A stretch of DNA of 25,363 bases from an uncultured Porphyromonadaceae bacterium (GCA_900555715.1 USMC01000036.1:1-25363), one strand, 5' to 3'. Shown: positions 1-7,180, counted from the stretch's first letter. The notes: generated from the letters alone by a model not told the origin. A program made the numbers and translations.

Positions 1-21
1 ACTCTCTTTATTTGATGATTT

Positions 22-1578
22 CTAAACTAACGCGATTTTATCGCACCAGTAGTAATAAGACTTTATAGATTCAACAACACCGTTAGAATACCATGCATAT
101 TCGTTAATATAGGTCGGATTTCCGTTATTATAAACTATTTCCCACAGGCGATACCCTTTATTGTCAACGGCAAACACCAACGTTGTCTCCTTGCTGTCGT
201 TATATTTACATATATAGCGGTTCTTGGCTTTGTCGTGTATAATAGAACAACCATAGGTAGATTGGCTTTTTTCGCTTGATGGGTCAAAATAATCAATCCC
301 CTCAGCGTATTCGTATTCAGGATAATTGTTGCTGTGCATAAATCTATGAGCAAGTGCTCTGGCGCTTGAGGGGTTCTCACACTCATAAACTTTCTTCCAT
401 TGATTATCCCTCAACTTAATATCTTTAAGCCAGTTGCCTTTAACCTTACTGCCATCTGCAAAAAACGTAGTTCCATCAATAAAGAAAGAACCGACAGATT
501 TCGATGATACATCTCCCTCAAACCGGTCACCATTCGGATATTTGAATACGCCATTAGTTGCCGTTGTGGATATGGTTGATGTAATTGAGTCTGTATTTTG
601 TGAAATAACGGACTTAATTACACCTTCAAAATAGTTCCCATTTGTATATGTCCTTTTAGCATGATAACAATGTTCAAGAATCTTTTCCAAATTCCAATAA
701 TCAGATTCTGAAATGTCTCCATTGTCCTTAACAAAAAAAGATTCTTTTGATACAAGTTTATTGTCTTCGCCGTAATATTGAGTATAAACTACATCGCCAT
801 TCTCATGACTTACGGTAATTTTTTGAGGCCCCATATTCATTCCTGTTTTTTCTCCATCCAATGGATAAAAAACTATAAGACCATTTTCTTTTGGTGTAGG
901 TTTAACTTTGCCATTAAATACTGTTCCGTTTTCCCAATACATCGTAACATCACCTTCCGCTTGAAGGAGTAATTTGTAGGAGTCAAACGAATCATTTTCA
1001 TTGAGTGTAATATTGGGAATCACTGCTGATAAGAAAGAATAACCATCCCATCTATTTTTTGCACCAACATATACAGAATTCATGCCATCCATCCTCACAA
1101 TTACAGGTCGTTCTTGATAGGTTCCTTCTAAGTATGTTAATGTACCTCTTTTTATTCTTAAATCTCCCGCCTTCTTAGGTTTGTAGTTTATGGTAAAATC
1201 ATCCATATTAAAGACATAAAAAGTTCCGTATAACTTGCAAGTGTCTGTCTCGGTCTTGGTATATCTAATACCTTCAATAACCAATCTGTCGGCATGGTAG
1301 GCTACTTTGCCTTCCAAAAGAAGATAGGGAACAAGTGATGTGGTATCATAAAACTTGGCAATTGTACCTTCGCACAAACGCCCTTTTGTCATAATGCCAT
1401 TAATTGAATATTTCTGAGTGGTGAAATCTATGGATTTAGGAACTTTATTGTTGCCAGGATACATTGCAGACTTGAGCCATGTATTAACTTCATCTTTAAT
1501 ATCAACAAAATAGTTTTCCGAATATGCTGACAAACAGGCACATATTAGTAATAACAAAAGGATTTTTATTGTACGCAT
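22..1578 (-). CDS. Secreted MORN-repeat-like protein, unknown role
   Basis: The 518-residue product starts with a basic Met-Arg-Thr-Ile-Lys segment and a leucine-rich core, a clear signal peptide with likely cleavage after Ala-Tyr-Ser near residue 20, so it is exported. Cys13 and Cys15 sit in the hydrophobic core, but neither forms a good lipobox. The body carries scattered MORN-like units of the form YxNGxxFEG or YPNGDRFEGDV, around residues 213-225, 308-321, 343-358 and 370-385, and a final WYSNGVVES unit near the C terminus. MORN units are short beta-hairpins that bind proteins or lipids; in Bacteroidota such secreted proteins are common and mostly uncharacterised. The gene is AT-rich. No neighbour is close enough to form an operon, and I saw no TAnnTTTG promoter upstream. 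The coding call is firm; the repeat call is moderate; the function is unknown. Confidence 0.8.
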   Translation of the reverse strand: MRTIKILLLLLICACLSAYSENYFVDIKDEVNTWLKSAMYPGNNKVPKSIDFTTQKYSINGIMTKGRLCEGTIAKFYDTTSLVPYLLLEGKVAYHADRLVIEGIRYTKTETDTCKLYGTFYVFNMDDFTINYKPKKAGDLRIKRGTLTYLEGTYQERPVIVRMDGMNSVYVGAKNRWDGYSFLSAVIPNITLNENDSFDSYKLLLQAEGDVTMYWENGTVFNGKVKPTPKENGLIVFYPLDGEKTGMNMGPQKITVSHENGDVVYTQYYGEDNKLVSKESFFVKDNGDISESDYWNLEKILEHCYHAKRTYTNGNYFEGVIKSVISQNTDSITSTISTTATNGVFKYPNGDRFEGDVSSKSVGSFFIDGTTFFADGSKVKGNWLKDIKLRDNQWKKVYECENPSSARALAHRFMHSNNYPEYEYAEGIDYFDPSSEKSQSTYGCSIIHDKAKNRYICKYNDSKETTLVFAVDNKGYRLWEIVYNNGNPTYINEYAWYSNGVVESIKSYYYWCDKIALV

Positions 1579-1752
1579 ATAATGATTAAATACTGCTGGT
1601 TAAATTAGATTAGTGATATTTTTATGCTCAATTGGACGATGATTAACGAGAGATTGATATACATAATGAACTCATCGTAACGATTTTGCTCACCAGCTGG
1701 AGCAACTGGATCAATAAGTCATTTATCATGCAAAGCAATCAAAACGCAATAT
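1579..1752. other. AT-rich intergenic stretch with no recognised feature
   Basis: This segment lies upstream of the MORN-like gene. I see no convincing promoter, hairpin with T-run or RNA gene in it. Confidence 0.4.
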
Positions 1753-2022
1753 TCATTTGCATTTTCTCCACAGTGTATTTACTACTTTATTGCAGAATAT
1801 GTCTGAGGATGTATTCTTTTCAAGTTTTTCAAGATGTAATTCAATGCTATGAAATCGCAAGAAGTTTGCAATCTCAGCATGTGCCGTGGTAACATTAGAA
1901 TGTTTTTTTAGCAAATCTCCATAGGAAGTCGGGAAATGATAAATATAGGCGGTTATGAATGCATGGGTATCGACCCCCTCATCCAATAATTCAATGACGC
2001 TTTTTGCCTCCGATATAAACAT
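1753..2022 (-). CDS. Small hypothetical protein, possibly a gene remnant
   Basis: This frame gives 89 residues from an ATG at 2022. The composition looks protein-like, with amphipathic stretches such as SVIELLDEG and HAEIANFLRFHSIELHLEKLEKN, and helix is expected through much of its length. The frame stays open upstream of the ATG for about 16 more codons to about 2070 without another good start, so the true N terminus may be lost. I recognise no family. It stands in a decayed region with no ribosome-binding site that I can see, between the MORN-like gene and a GC-rich patch. It could be the tail of a truncated gene or a chance frame. I give it little better than even odds of ever having been coding. 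Confidence 0.3.
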   Translation of the reverse strand: MFISEAKSVIELLDEGVDTHAFITAYIYHFPTSYGDLLKKHSNVTTAHAEIANFLRFHSIELHLEKLEKNTSSDIFCNKVVNTLWRKCK

Positions 2023-2085
2023 GTTATTAAATGCCGCGGTCGTCCTCTCGTTGGCGTTAGATTGGTTTATACAAGAAAAGCGTAG

Positions 2086-2469
2086 GAGTCTGTATCGGTT
2101 GCCATCCTACTCTCTGAGGCTTCTCGCATTGCCCTATTACAGTTGGACGGCAACGAAGAAGCCCTACGCTTGTATATGCAATCGATGCGTTCGACCATAT
2201 TCCTCGCGGAATATCGTGCCGAATGCAAGATAATTACATATCCACGGGCATCCATCGTTGCTCAATCCTTGACTGTAATACGAAATTTTGCGAGAATTTC
2301 AGAGAGCCAAGAATTAGCGCGGATAAACGCTTTTCATTATGTCTGCTTCCCGCCCTCGTCTCCGCGACCGGGGGTTGGCTCAGTCAAGCCTCGCCTCTGC
2401 CTACAGCGGTCAGTGCGGTCTGCAATCGCAAAGGTAATAAAATTTCGTAAAAGTTGGACTATCAGATAA
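2086..2469 (+). pseudogene. GC-rich open frame without a proper start, possible gene fragment
   Basis: Immediately after a TAG at about 2083-2085 a plus-strand frame runs open to the stop at 2467-2469. It has no ATG start; the only early start-like codon is a TTG at 2143. The translation has helix-like stretches such as NEEALRLYMQSMRSTIFLAEYRAEC before turning basic and proline-rich. The patch from about 2095 to 2450 is clearly richer in G and C than the sequence on either side, which suggests a different origin. I recognise no family. It could be the broken end of a mobile-element gene, or non-coding. The minus strand of the same patch also has a short open frame, so even the strand is uncertain. 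Confidence 0.25.
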
Positions 2470-2667
2470 AGAAATCGTATTTATAGTCTTCTTTATAGTC
2501 TTCCTCTTACGTCATCGAAATCGCCGGAAACAGATACGTCGCACATCTCAAAATACGGATACTCACAAATATCGGAAGAGTGAGCGGATTTTAGACAAGT
2601 TTATTCTAAATTACATTTGTAACTTTCTGATTCTCAATGACCGGATTTTGAAGTAAAACAATACAAA
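2470..2667. other. AT-rich intergenic stretch with no recognised feature
   Basis: It lies between the GC-rich patch and the strong hairpin at 2668-2707. I see no gene, RNA or promoter that I can support. Confidence 0.4.
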
Positions 2668-2707
2668 AAGCGATTGACAAGTTTGTTTAGTCTCTTGTCA
2701 ATCGCTT
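2668..2707 (-). terminator. Perfect 14-bp stem hairpin, probable terminator
   Basis: Arms AAGCGATTGACAAG (2668-2681) and CTTGTCAATCGCTT (2694-2707) pair perfectly around a 12-base loop. Read on the minus strand it lies about 42 bases after the displaced DUF2795 gene end at 2750-2772. It may be the original terminator of that gene, cut off by the insertion proposed in the findings. It would also end transcription from the methyltransferase operon. On the minus strand the 3' arm is followed by a mixed T/G run (TTTTTGTATTG), so intrinsic termination is plausible but not certain. Confidence 0.5.
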
Positions 2708-2749
2708 GTATATTAGTTTGTTGTGTCTTAAAATCGGGCGGATTTTATA

Positions 2750-2772
2750 TCAATACTCATCCTCGTTGAAGA
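2750..2772. repeat. Direct repeat copy A: displaced 3' end of the DUF2795 gene (attachment-site-like)
   Basis: These 23 bases match 4895-4917 with a single mismatch (A at 2759 against G at 4904), in the same orientation. On the minus strand they encode the residues FNEDEY and a TGA stop, exactly the end of the DUF2795 protein. The frame upstream of this tail (2773-2912) is open but has no start codon and no resemblance to the rest of the DUF2795 protein. This copy is therefore a detached gene end, not a second gene. Confidence 0.65.
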
Positions 2773-2900
2773 ATAGTTTTAACATTGTTTTTAAGTATTT
2801 AACCGTTGTTGACCGACTTAAATACAAACATATTTCGCCATTTGAGGCCTTAAAACGCCATTCGGGAATATTCCAATACAAAAATATTGAGCGCGAAACG

Positions 2901-3662
2901 TCAATAGTATGAACTTACAAAGATGTATATCTGGCAGCTATAAGGTTTATCCCAATCATCGGTATGTTTCTCTAATTTGTATACCAACGTATAACCCTGA
3001 AGTTTATCGCCAAATTCTTTCATTCTTTTACCTCGTGTTGCCTCCTGATAATAGGGACTCACACATACTATTATGTTGTTACGTGATTTATCCTCATTTA
3101 ACAAGGATAGGACGCTATCGCCATCAAAATCATCAAGGTCGATTACATTTGAAAAGATATGTATAACTGTTGAAGATTTTGGATTGATATCGTCATTATT
3201 TAACTGGTTGTCCTTCTTATGGACGACCGATATTTTTGACTCACAGAAGAAAGCATTTACATATTTGACGCAACGTTGTAAATTCTGCCTTGATGGTTCA
3301 ATAAGGATAAAATCTTTGATATAGTCATTGTCAATATACCTTGATGCCATATAATCTGAAAGAACCATTTCGGCAATACCTGGACCGCATCCATAATCAA
3401 CCACAGTGATGCCATCTTCGTGCCAAACTTTAGATGGAATTTTTTCATAAGCATGAAGTAATTTAGCCTGATGAATCTCACCATAATTGGCGATGTAAGC
3501 GTTAAGTTGACGAGTATTGGTGAGAAGAGCCGCCCCATGCTCCAAATCGTCAATTAGCTTCTGCTGCTCTGTTTTTGAAAGCGAGGCAAACCAATCCTTT
3601 GCTTTTTGCAATACGCCGACAAAGGTATGTGATGATTTTCGTATGTTGGGTGTGTAATTCAT
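2901..3662 (-). CDS. SAM-dependent methyltransferase
   Basis: The 253-residue protein has a class I methyltransferase core. Motif I is VVDYGCGPGIAEMVL at about residues 87-101, the glycine loop that holds S-adenosylmethionine. It is followed by the acidic motif II strand ILIEPS (Glu at about 122) and the later strand NIIVCVSPYY at about 205. The N-terminal 80 residues are helical and probably form the substrate part. There is no signal peptide, so it acts in the cytoplasm. The substrate cannot be read from the sequence. It starts 3 bp after the stop of the DUF1848 gene, so the two are translated from one message and probably work together. Base composition is AT-rich like the rest of the left arm and unlike the housekeeping genes further right. 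Confidence 0.8.
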   Translation of the reverse strand: MNYTPNIRKSSHTFVGVLQKAKDWFASLSKTEQQKLIDDLEHGAALLTNTRQLNAYIANYGEIHQAKLLHAYEKIPSKVWHEDGITVVDYGCGPGIAEMVLSDYMASRYIDNDYIKDFILIEPSRQNLQRCVKYVNAFFCESKISVVHKKDNQLNNDDINPKSSTVIHIFSNVIDLDDFDGDSVLSLLNEDKSRNNIIVCVSPYYQEATRGKRMKEFGDKLQGYTLVYKLEKHTDDWDKPYSCQIYIFVSSYY

Positions 3663-3665
3663 GAA

Positions 3666-4631
3666 TTATATTATTGAGTCAATATGCGGATTAGCGATAG
3701 ATTTCTTATAATTTTCAGAGGCCGAGATGGGGGACGTGTTGGCATAGCAGTAGAGGCAACCGTGCGGACAGGTGTTGTAAGTGCCGATGTCTTTTGAGAG
3801 AATGCAGCCGCACGCCTTACGTTGGCCACTGTCGCATCTGGCGTTATAAAGGAAGTTTTGCAGTACCGAATCATCAGGAGCAAGTCGGCTGATCAGTTCC
3901 GGGTCGATGCAGCGATTGTGCTCTATACCATATTCCGAAAGATCAATCCGTTCGGCACACGTCGCGAGTCTGAAATTCCAATTATCACGGTTCATCATTG
4001 AGAGTCGCGATGCAAATTCGCGCATAATCGCTTCATCCCATTCACGATAATTGATGCCGCTATGCCTGAGATTGCGCGACACTTTTTTATACGACTCAAT
4101 GTCGGCGAAACTGAAAACGAGTTTTTCGGTATAACCGACCAGAACATCGGCGATGTGCGCTATTTTTTCAAGTAAAGTATCTATGGTTATTCTGTCAGTA
4201 AGAATAAGCGGGTCAAAACGCCACACAACCGCCCCTGAGCCGAGCGCATCAACGAATCTATGGAAAGTATCAATCCGTTGCGTTAAAGTGGGAACATTTG
4301 GTTCCAGCCCTTCGGCCTCGTAATCATTAAGAGTATATTGTATATAGCACCCTATACCACGTTCTTTAAGTATCGGCAGGTATGGCAACAAAGGCGCAGG
4401 ATTCTTTGACCAGAAAATGATGAAGCGGGTGTTGTCGAACGACACATAGCTATCGTGCCCCGAGAAAGGATTCCGCCACCTGACATAGCCCATATCAAGC
4501 CTATGGAAAAACCAGTCGGTATAAAACGCCGGGATGTCGGTAGCCCTGCTTGCCGAGATTATCAGAGGAGACTGTGCCATGACTTCCGTTCCGTTGTCAT
4601 TGCGTATAGATATGGTCTGATGTTTCGTCAT
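3666..4631 (-). CDS. DUF1848 family protein with C-terminal cysteine cluster
   Basis: The protein matches the DUF1848 family: an N-terminal IISASRATDIPAFYTDWFFHRL segment, a central barrel-like region with VVWRFDPLILTDRI, and a C-terminal set of cysteines ending in CPHGCLYCYAN. Counted from the ATG at 4631 (321 residues), cysteines lie near 274, 276, 288, 292 and 295. The cluster recalls iron-sulfur binding in radical-SAM-like proteins, but the family has no proven reaction that I know of. I prefer the ATG at 4631 over the one at 4652, because 4650-4657 is a good -7 promoter box. The stop is followed after 3 bp by the methyltransferase start, making a two-gene operon. It is cytoplasmic, with no signal peptide or membrane segment. 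Confidence 0.85.
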   Translation of the reverse strand: MTKHQTISIRNDNGTEVMAQSPLIISASRATDIPAFYTDWFFHRLDMGYVRWRNPFSGHDSYVSFDNTRFIIFWSKNPAPLLPYLPILKERGIGCYIQYTLNDYEAEGLEPNVPTLTQRIDTFHRFVDALGSGAVVWRFDPLILTDRITIDTLLEKIAHIADVLVGYTEKLVFSFADIESYKKVSRNLRHSGINYREWDEAIMREFASRLSMMNRDNWNFRLATCAERIDLSEYGIEHNRCIDPELISRLAPDDSVLQNFLYNARCDSGQRKACGCILSKDIGTYNTCPHGCLYCYANTSPISASENYKKSIANPHIDSII

Positions 4632-4649
4632 GATGGAATTATTGATACG

Positions 4650-4695
4650 CAAAAATACGATTCAATTTGTGCAAAAATACAGCACGTCAAAGTTA
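4650..4695 (-). promoter_or_regulatory. Tandem Bacteroidota -7 boxes for the DUF1848-methyltransferase operon
   Basis: Read on the minus strand there are three TAnnTTTG matches: TAACTTTG (4688-4695), TATTTTTG (4672-4679) and TATTTTTG (4650-4657). The last two lie in a repeated GTATTTTTGC. The nearest ends 18 bases before the ATG at 4631. None has a good TTTG 19-21 bases further upstream, so which is used is unclear. Confidence 0.4.
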
Positions 4696-4789
4696 ATAAA
4701 TATTAAATTGAATGATATTCGTCTTCTATTATAAAAAGTAATGTTGCCGAGTAATTATATGCAAACAAAAGCCCCAAAATCCCCCGATT

Positions 4790-4845
4790 ATACAAACAAA
4801 TTCGGCTATTTTAGACCATAAAACACCAGCCATACAAACAAATTC
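4790..4845. repeat. Two exact 14-bp direct repeats (ATACAAACAAATTC)
   Basis: ATACAAACAAATTC occurs at 4790-4803 and again at 4832-4845, with a partial GCAAACAAAA at about 4761-4770. They lie beside the DUF2795 gene end and the proposed insertion boundary. The second copy is in the loop of the hairpin at 4825-4865. Confidence 0.5.
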
Positions 4846-4865
4846 TAATTGCTTATATGGCTGGT
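4825..4865 (-). terminator. Hairpin downstream of the DUF2795 gene
   Basis: Arms ACCAGCCATA (4825-4834) and TATGGCTGGT (4856-4865) pair perfectly around a 21-base loop. It begins 29 bases after the DUF2795 stop and is followed on the minus strand by GTTTTATGG, a short T-run. It probably ends the DUF2795 transcript. Confidence 0.5.
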
Positions 4866-4894
4866 AATCAGTATGTTGCGTGTAAATTTGAGTC

Positions 4895-4917
4895 TCAATA
4901 CTCGTCCTCGTTGAAGA
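4895..4917. repeat. Direct repeat copy B: 3' end of the intact DUF2795 gene
   Basis: This is the partner of 2750-2772, with 22 of 23 bases identical and in the same orientation, starting exactly at the stop codon of the DUF2795 gene. The segment between the copies holds the DUF1848-methyltransferase operon. Confidence 0.65.
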
Positions 4918-5116
4918 GGAAGTCTTCTTTGGAGGGGTAGTCGGGCCAGATGTCTTCGATGGATTCGTATGTGTCGCCTTCGTCTTCGATTTCCTGAAGG
5001 TTCTCGATTACTTCCATGGGGGCTCCGCTGCGCATGGCGTAGTCGATGAGCTCGTCTTTTGTTGCGGGCCAGGGTGCGTCTTCGAGCTTCGAGGCCAATT
5101 CAAGTGTCCAGTACAT
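4895..5116 (-). CDS. DUF2795 family small acidic protein
   Basis: The 73-residue protein begins MYWTLELASKLEDAPWPATKDELIDYA and has the DUF2795 core: PATKxELIDYAxRSGAPxxVIENLQEIxDEGDxYES. It ends in an acidic tail, FNEDEY. Proteins of this form are small, cytoplasmic and widespread in Bacteroidales; their role is not known to me. It diverges from the terminase gene, with about 160 bp between the two starts. A good -7 box (TATCTTTG) lies 37 bases upstream of the ATG. Its last 23 bases are repeated at 2750-2772, which marks the gene end as a likely insertion point. The gene itself appears intact. The family call is fairly firm; the function is unknown. Confidence 0.85.
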   Translation of the reverse strand: MYWTLELASKLEDAPWPATKDELIDYAMRSGAPMEVIENLQEIEDEGDTYESIEDIWPDYPSKEDFLFNEDEY

Positions 5117-5152
5117 ATTAGGTGTTTTTTGTGTGTTTCTTTAAAAAGTGCG

Positions 5153-5160
5153 CAAAGATA
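5153..5160 (-). promoter_or_regulatory. -7 box of the DUF2795 gene
   Basis: The minus strand reads TATCTTTG, a full match to TAnnTTTG, 36 bases before the ATG at 5116. A -33 TTTG is not obvious. Confidence 0.5.
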
Positions 5161-5254
5161 GCAATTTTGTGTGTAGTGCGAGCTGTCGGAGTATTAATAT
5201 TATATAAAATTGCGTGCATGGACTTTTCTTCGTGCCGGGAGTGTGGCGATGATG

Positions 5255-5262
5255 TAGTTTTG
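5255..5262 (+). promoter_or_regulatory. Possible -7 box of the terminase-like gene
   Basis: TAGTTTTG matches TAnnTTTG and ends 16 bases before the ATG at 5279. The leader would be only about 10 bases, and no good -33 element is visible, so this is weak. Confidence 0.3.
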
Positions 5263-5278
5263 CATAAAATTTTATGTG

Positions 5279-7099
5279 ATGAGAGTTGATGGTTTTTATC
5301 TGAGGAATGATTTGCGGCGACGTTCGCTCGGCGAGGTCTATAATCCGCTGACGGGCGAGGGGTGCTGCGGGGAGCGTGTAGTGGTGAAGCGTTGGCGCAG
5401 GCGTTTCCGCATTCCGGCGGCGATGTGCGCGGATGCGGAGTATGCAGGCATGAAGGTCGATTCGCCGGAGTGGCGGCGTCTGCGATGCCGCTATGATTTT
5501 GAGTACTGGTGTGCCACGTGCGCTTATATAAAGCCTAAAAGTGGCGGTCGTCCGGTGTTGTGCGTGCTCAATGAGGGGCAGCGGTCGGTGGTGGAGGCGC
5601 TGGAGTCGGACCGTATGGCGTGCCGTCCTGCCCGTGCGGTGATTCTGAAGGCACGTCAGTGGGGCTGTTCTACTGTGATACAGCTTTATATAGCGTGGCT
5701 GCAGACGTGTGTCTATCAGGGTGCGAATGCCGTGATATGCGCTCATCTGAAAAATACGGCGGCGATGATACGGGGCATGTACAGCAGGTTACTGAGCCGT
5801 TATCCTGATGAAATGATCTGCGGCAGCGAGAAGCCGAGGCTGCGTAATTTCGAAGGTTCTACTGAGATAAAGACTATTTCGGGACGTGAGTGCACGGTGA
5901 TGATAGGTTCGTGTATCAATCCGGATGCTATCAGGGGTAGTGATATCTCTCTTGCTCATCTTACGGAGGTCGCCTACTGGCGGAATACCGCGTCGGTGTC
6001 GCCTGAGGATGTGGCTCAGGCTGTTTATGGTACTGTGAGTTTTGAGAAGGGTACTCTTGTGGTGCTTGAGTCGACGGCGAGCGGTGTGGGCAATTTCTTC
6101 CACCGCGAGTGGCTCGGTGCGAAGGCGAGCTGCTGTGCACATGCTGTTTTTGTGCCTTGGAATGAGCTTAGTGTCAATTCGAGGGAGGTGGAGGATGCTC
6201 GGTCGGTTTTTGAGACTATGGACGAGGAGGAGCGTGCTCTTTTCGATGGCGGGATGTGTATTGAGCAGGTCTACTGGCGCCGGTGCAAACGTCAGGAGAT
6301 GGTAAATGCCGAGCGTTTCAACGCGGAGTTCCCGCTGCACGATACGGATGCTTTTGCATCGAACGATATGAATGTGTTCGATGCCCTGCATGTTGAGGAG
6401 TTGCGGCGTGGCTGCTCCGTACCGGCTGAGCGGGGCGGAATATACGGCTTGAATTTTGTGCCGGCACCGAACGGTCGTCTGTCGGTATGGCGCCGTCCAG
6501 AAGCAGGGCGGACGTATGTGGCGGCTGTCGATGTCGGCGGCAGATCTGCGTCGGCCGACTGGTCGGTCGTGGCTGTCCTGCGTGCGGGTGAGGGTGATGA
6601 GCTTCCGGAGGTCGTGGCTCAATGGCGCGGACATACCGACCATGACATACTTGCTCGGAAGGCTGTGGAGATAGCGCGCTATTACAATGAGGCGCTGCTT
6701 GTCGTGGAAAGCAATACGCTGGAAAGCTCGGGCGACGGCAGCGGGGCGTATGTCCTTGAGGAGATGGCACGCTGCTATCCGAATATGTATGTGCGCCGTT
6801 CGGTGGGGACTGTCGACGGCAGGGTGACGAAGAAGTACGGTTTCCACACGAACAGGCAGACGAAACCAATGCTGATCGGCAATCTTATCGCGGCAGTCCG
6901 CACGGGTGCGTACGTGGAGCGAGACGACGAAGCGTGCAATGAACTTATATGTTACCGCCGTCTTCCAGGCGGCGGATATGGTGCTGAGGCTCCCAAGCAT
7001 GACGACATCGTGATGACACGTGCAATGGCGCTTTATATTCTGGCGACGGAATATGCTTCGGACGCCTGTGTGGATATGCCGGTTCAGGAGTCGTGGTGA
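5279..7099 (+). CDS. Phage-type terminase large subunit, apparently orphan
   Basis: The 606-residue protein has both catalytic halves of a terminase large subunit, the motor and nuclease that packages phage DNA. The ATPase shows a Walker A-like KARQWGCST near residues 124-132, a Walker B with catalytic Glu in ISLAHLTEVAYW (Glu near 230), and the coupling motif LESTASGVGNFF near 264-275. The nuclease shows VAAVDVGGR (Asp near 418), LLVVESNT (Glu near 477) and HDDIVMTRAMALY (Asp near 575-576), so all three acidic positions are kept. A GTG at 5276 in the same frame could also start it; I chose the ATG. No small terminase subunit, portal, capsid or integrase gene lies nearby: the neighbours are a DUF2795 gene and groES. 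It may be domesticated or the survivor of a lost prophage. It is GC-rich, like the housekeeping genes around it. Confidence 0.85.
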   Translation: MRVDGFYLRNDLRRRSLGEVYNPLTGEGCCGERVVVKRWRRRFRIPAAMCADAEYAGMKVDSPEWRRLRCRYDFEYWCATCAYIKPKSGGRPVLCVLNEGQRSVVEALESDRMACRPARAVILKARQWGCSTVIQLYIAWLQTCVYQGANAVICAHLKNTAAMIRGMYSRLLSRYPDEMICGSEKPRLRNFEGSTEIKTISGRECTVMIGSCINPDAIRGSDISLAHLTEVAYWRNTASVSPEDVAQAVYGTVSFEKGTLVVLESTASGVGNFFHREWLGAKASCCAHAVFVPWNELSVNSREVEDARSVFETMDEEERALFDGGMCIEQVYWRRCKRQEMVNAERFNAEFPLHDTDAFASNDMNVFDALHVEELRRGCSVPAERGGIYGLNFVPAPNGRLSVWRRPEAGRTYVAAVDVGGRSASADWSVVAVLRAGEGDELPEVVAQWRGHTDHDILARKAVEIARYYNEALLVVESNTLESSGDGSGAYVLEEMARCYPNMYVRRSVGTVDGRVTKKYGFHTNRQTKPMLIGNLIAAVRTGAYVERDDEACNELICYRRLPGGGYGAEAPKHDDIVMTRAMALYILATEYASDACVDMPVQESW

Positions 7100-7138
7100 A
7101 CTTTCCCGGTGTCTGTTTGTTCTTGCTATTGACAAAAT

Positions 7139-7154
7139 GGCAGTCGTGACTGCC
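7139..7154. promoter_or_regulatory. Dyad GGCAGTC-GT-GACTGCC upstream of groES
   Basis: Seven-base arms at 7139-7145 and 7148-7154 are perfect inverted repeats around GT. The dyad starts 39 bases after the terminase stop and 11 bases before the -24-like element. It could bind a regulator of groESL; with a 2-base loop and no T-run it is a poor terminator. Confidence 0.45.
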
Positions 7155-7165
7155 AACGATTTGTT

Positions 7166-7180
7166 TGGCGCAATTTTTGC
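7166..7180 (+). promoter_or_regulatory. Possible sigma-54 (-24/-12) promoter of groESL
   Basis: TGGCGCAATTTTTGC has GG at 7167-7168 and GC at 7179-7180 with exactly 10 bases between, and fits TGGCACGNNNNTTGC with two mismatches. A start would fall near 7192, giving a leader of about 36 bases. Alternatively AATTTTTG (7172-7179) is a one-off sigma-A-type -7 box. Confidence 0.35.

Noticed and set aside
2750..2912. A second small gene ending in FNEDEY
   Set aside because: The frame has no start codon before the methyltransferase stop and does not resemble the rest of the DUF2795 protein; only the 23-bp end matches.
5789..7156. Long minus-strand open frame (455 residues) across the terminase gene
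   Set aside because: The opposite strand encodes a terminase with all motifs in place. The antisense frame is rich in His, Arg and Ser with no family pattern, as expected from GC-rich codons.
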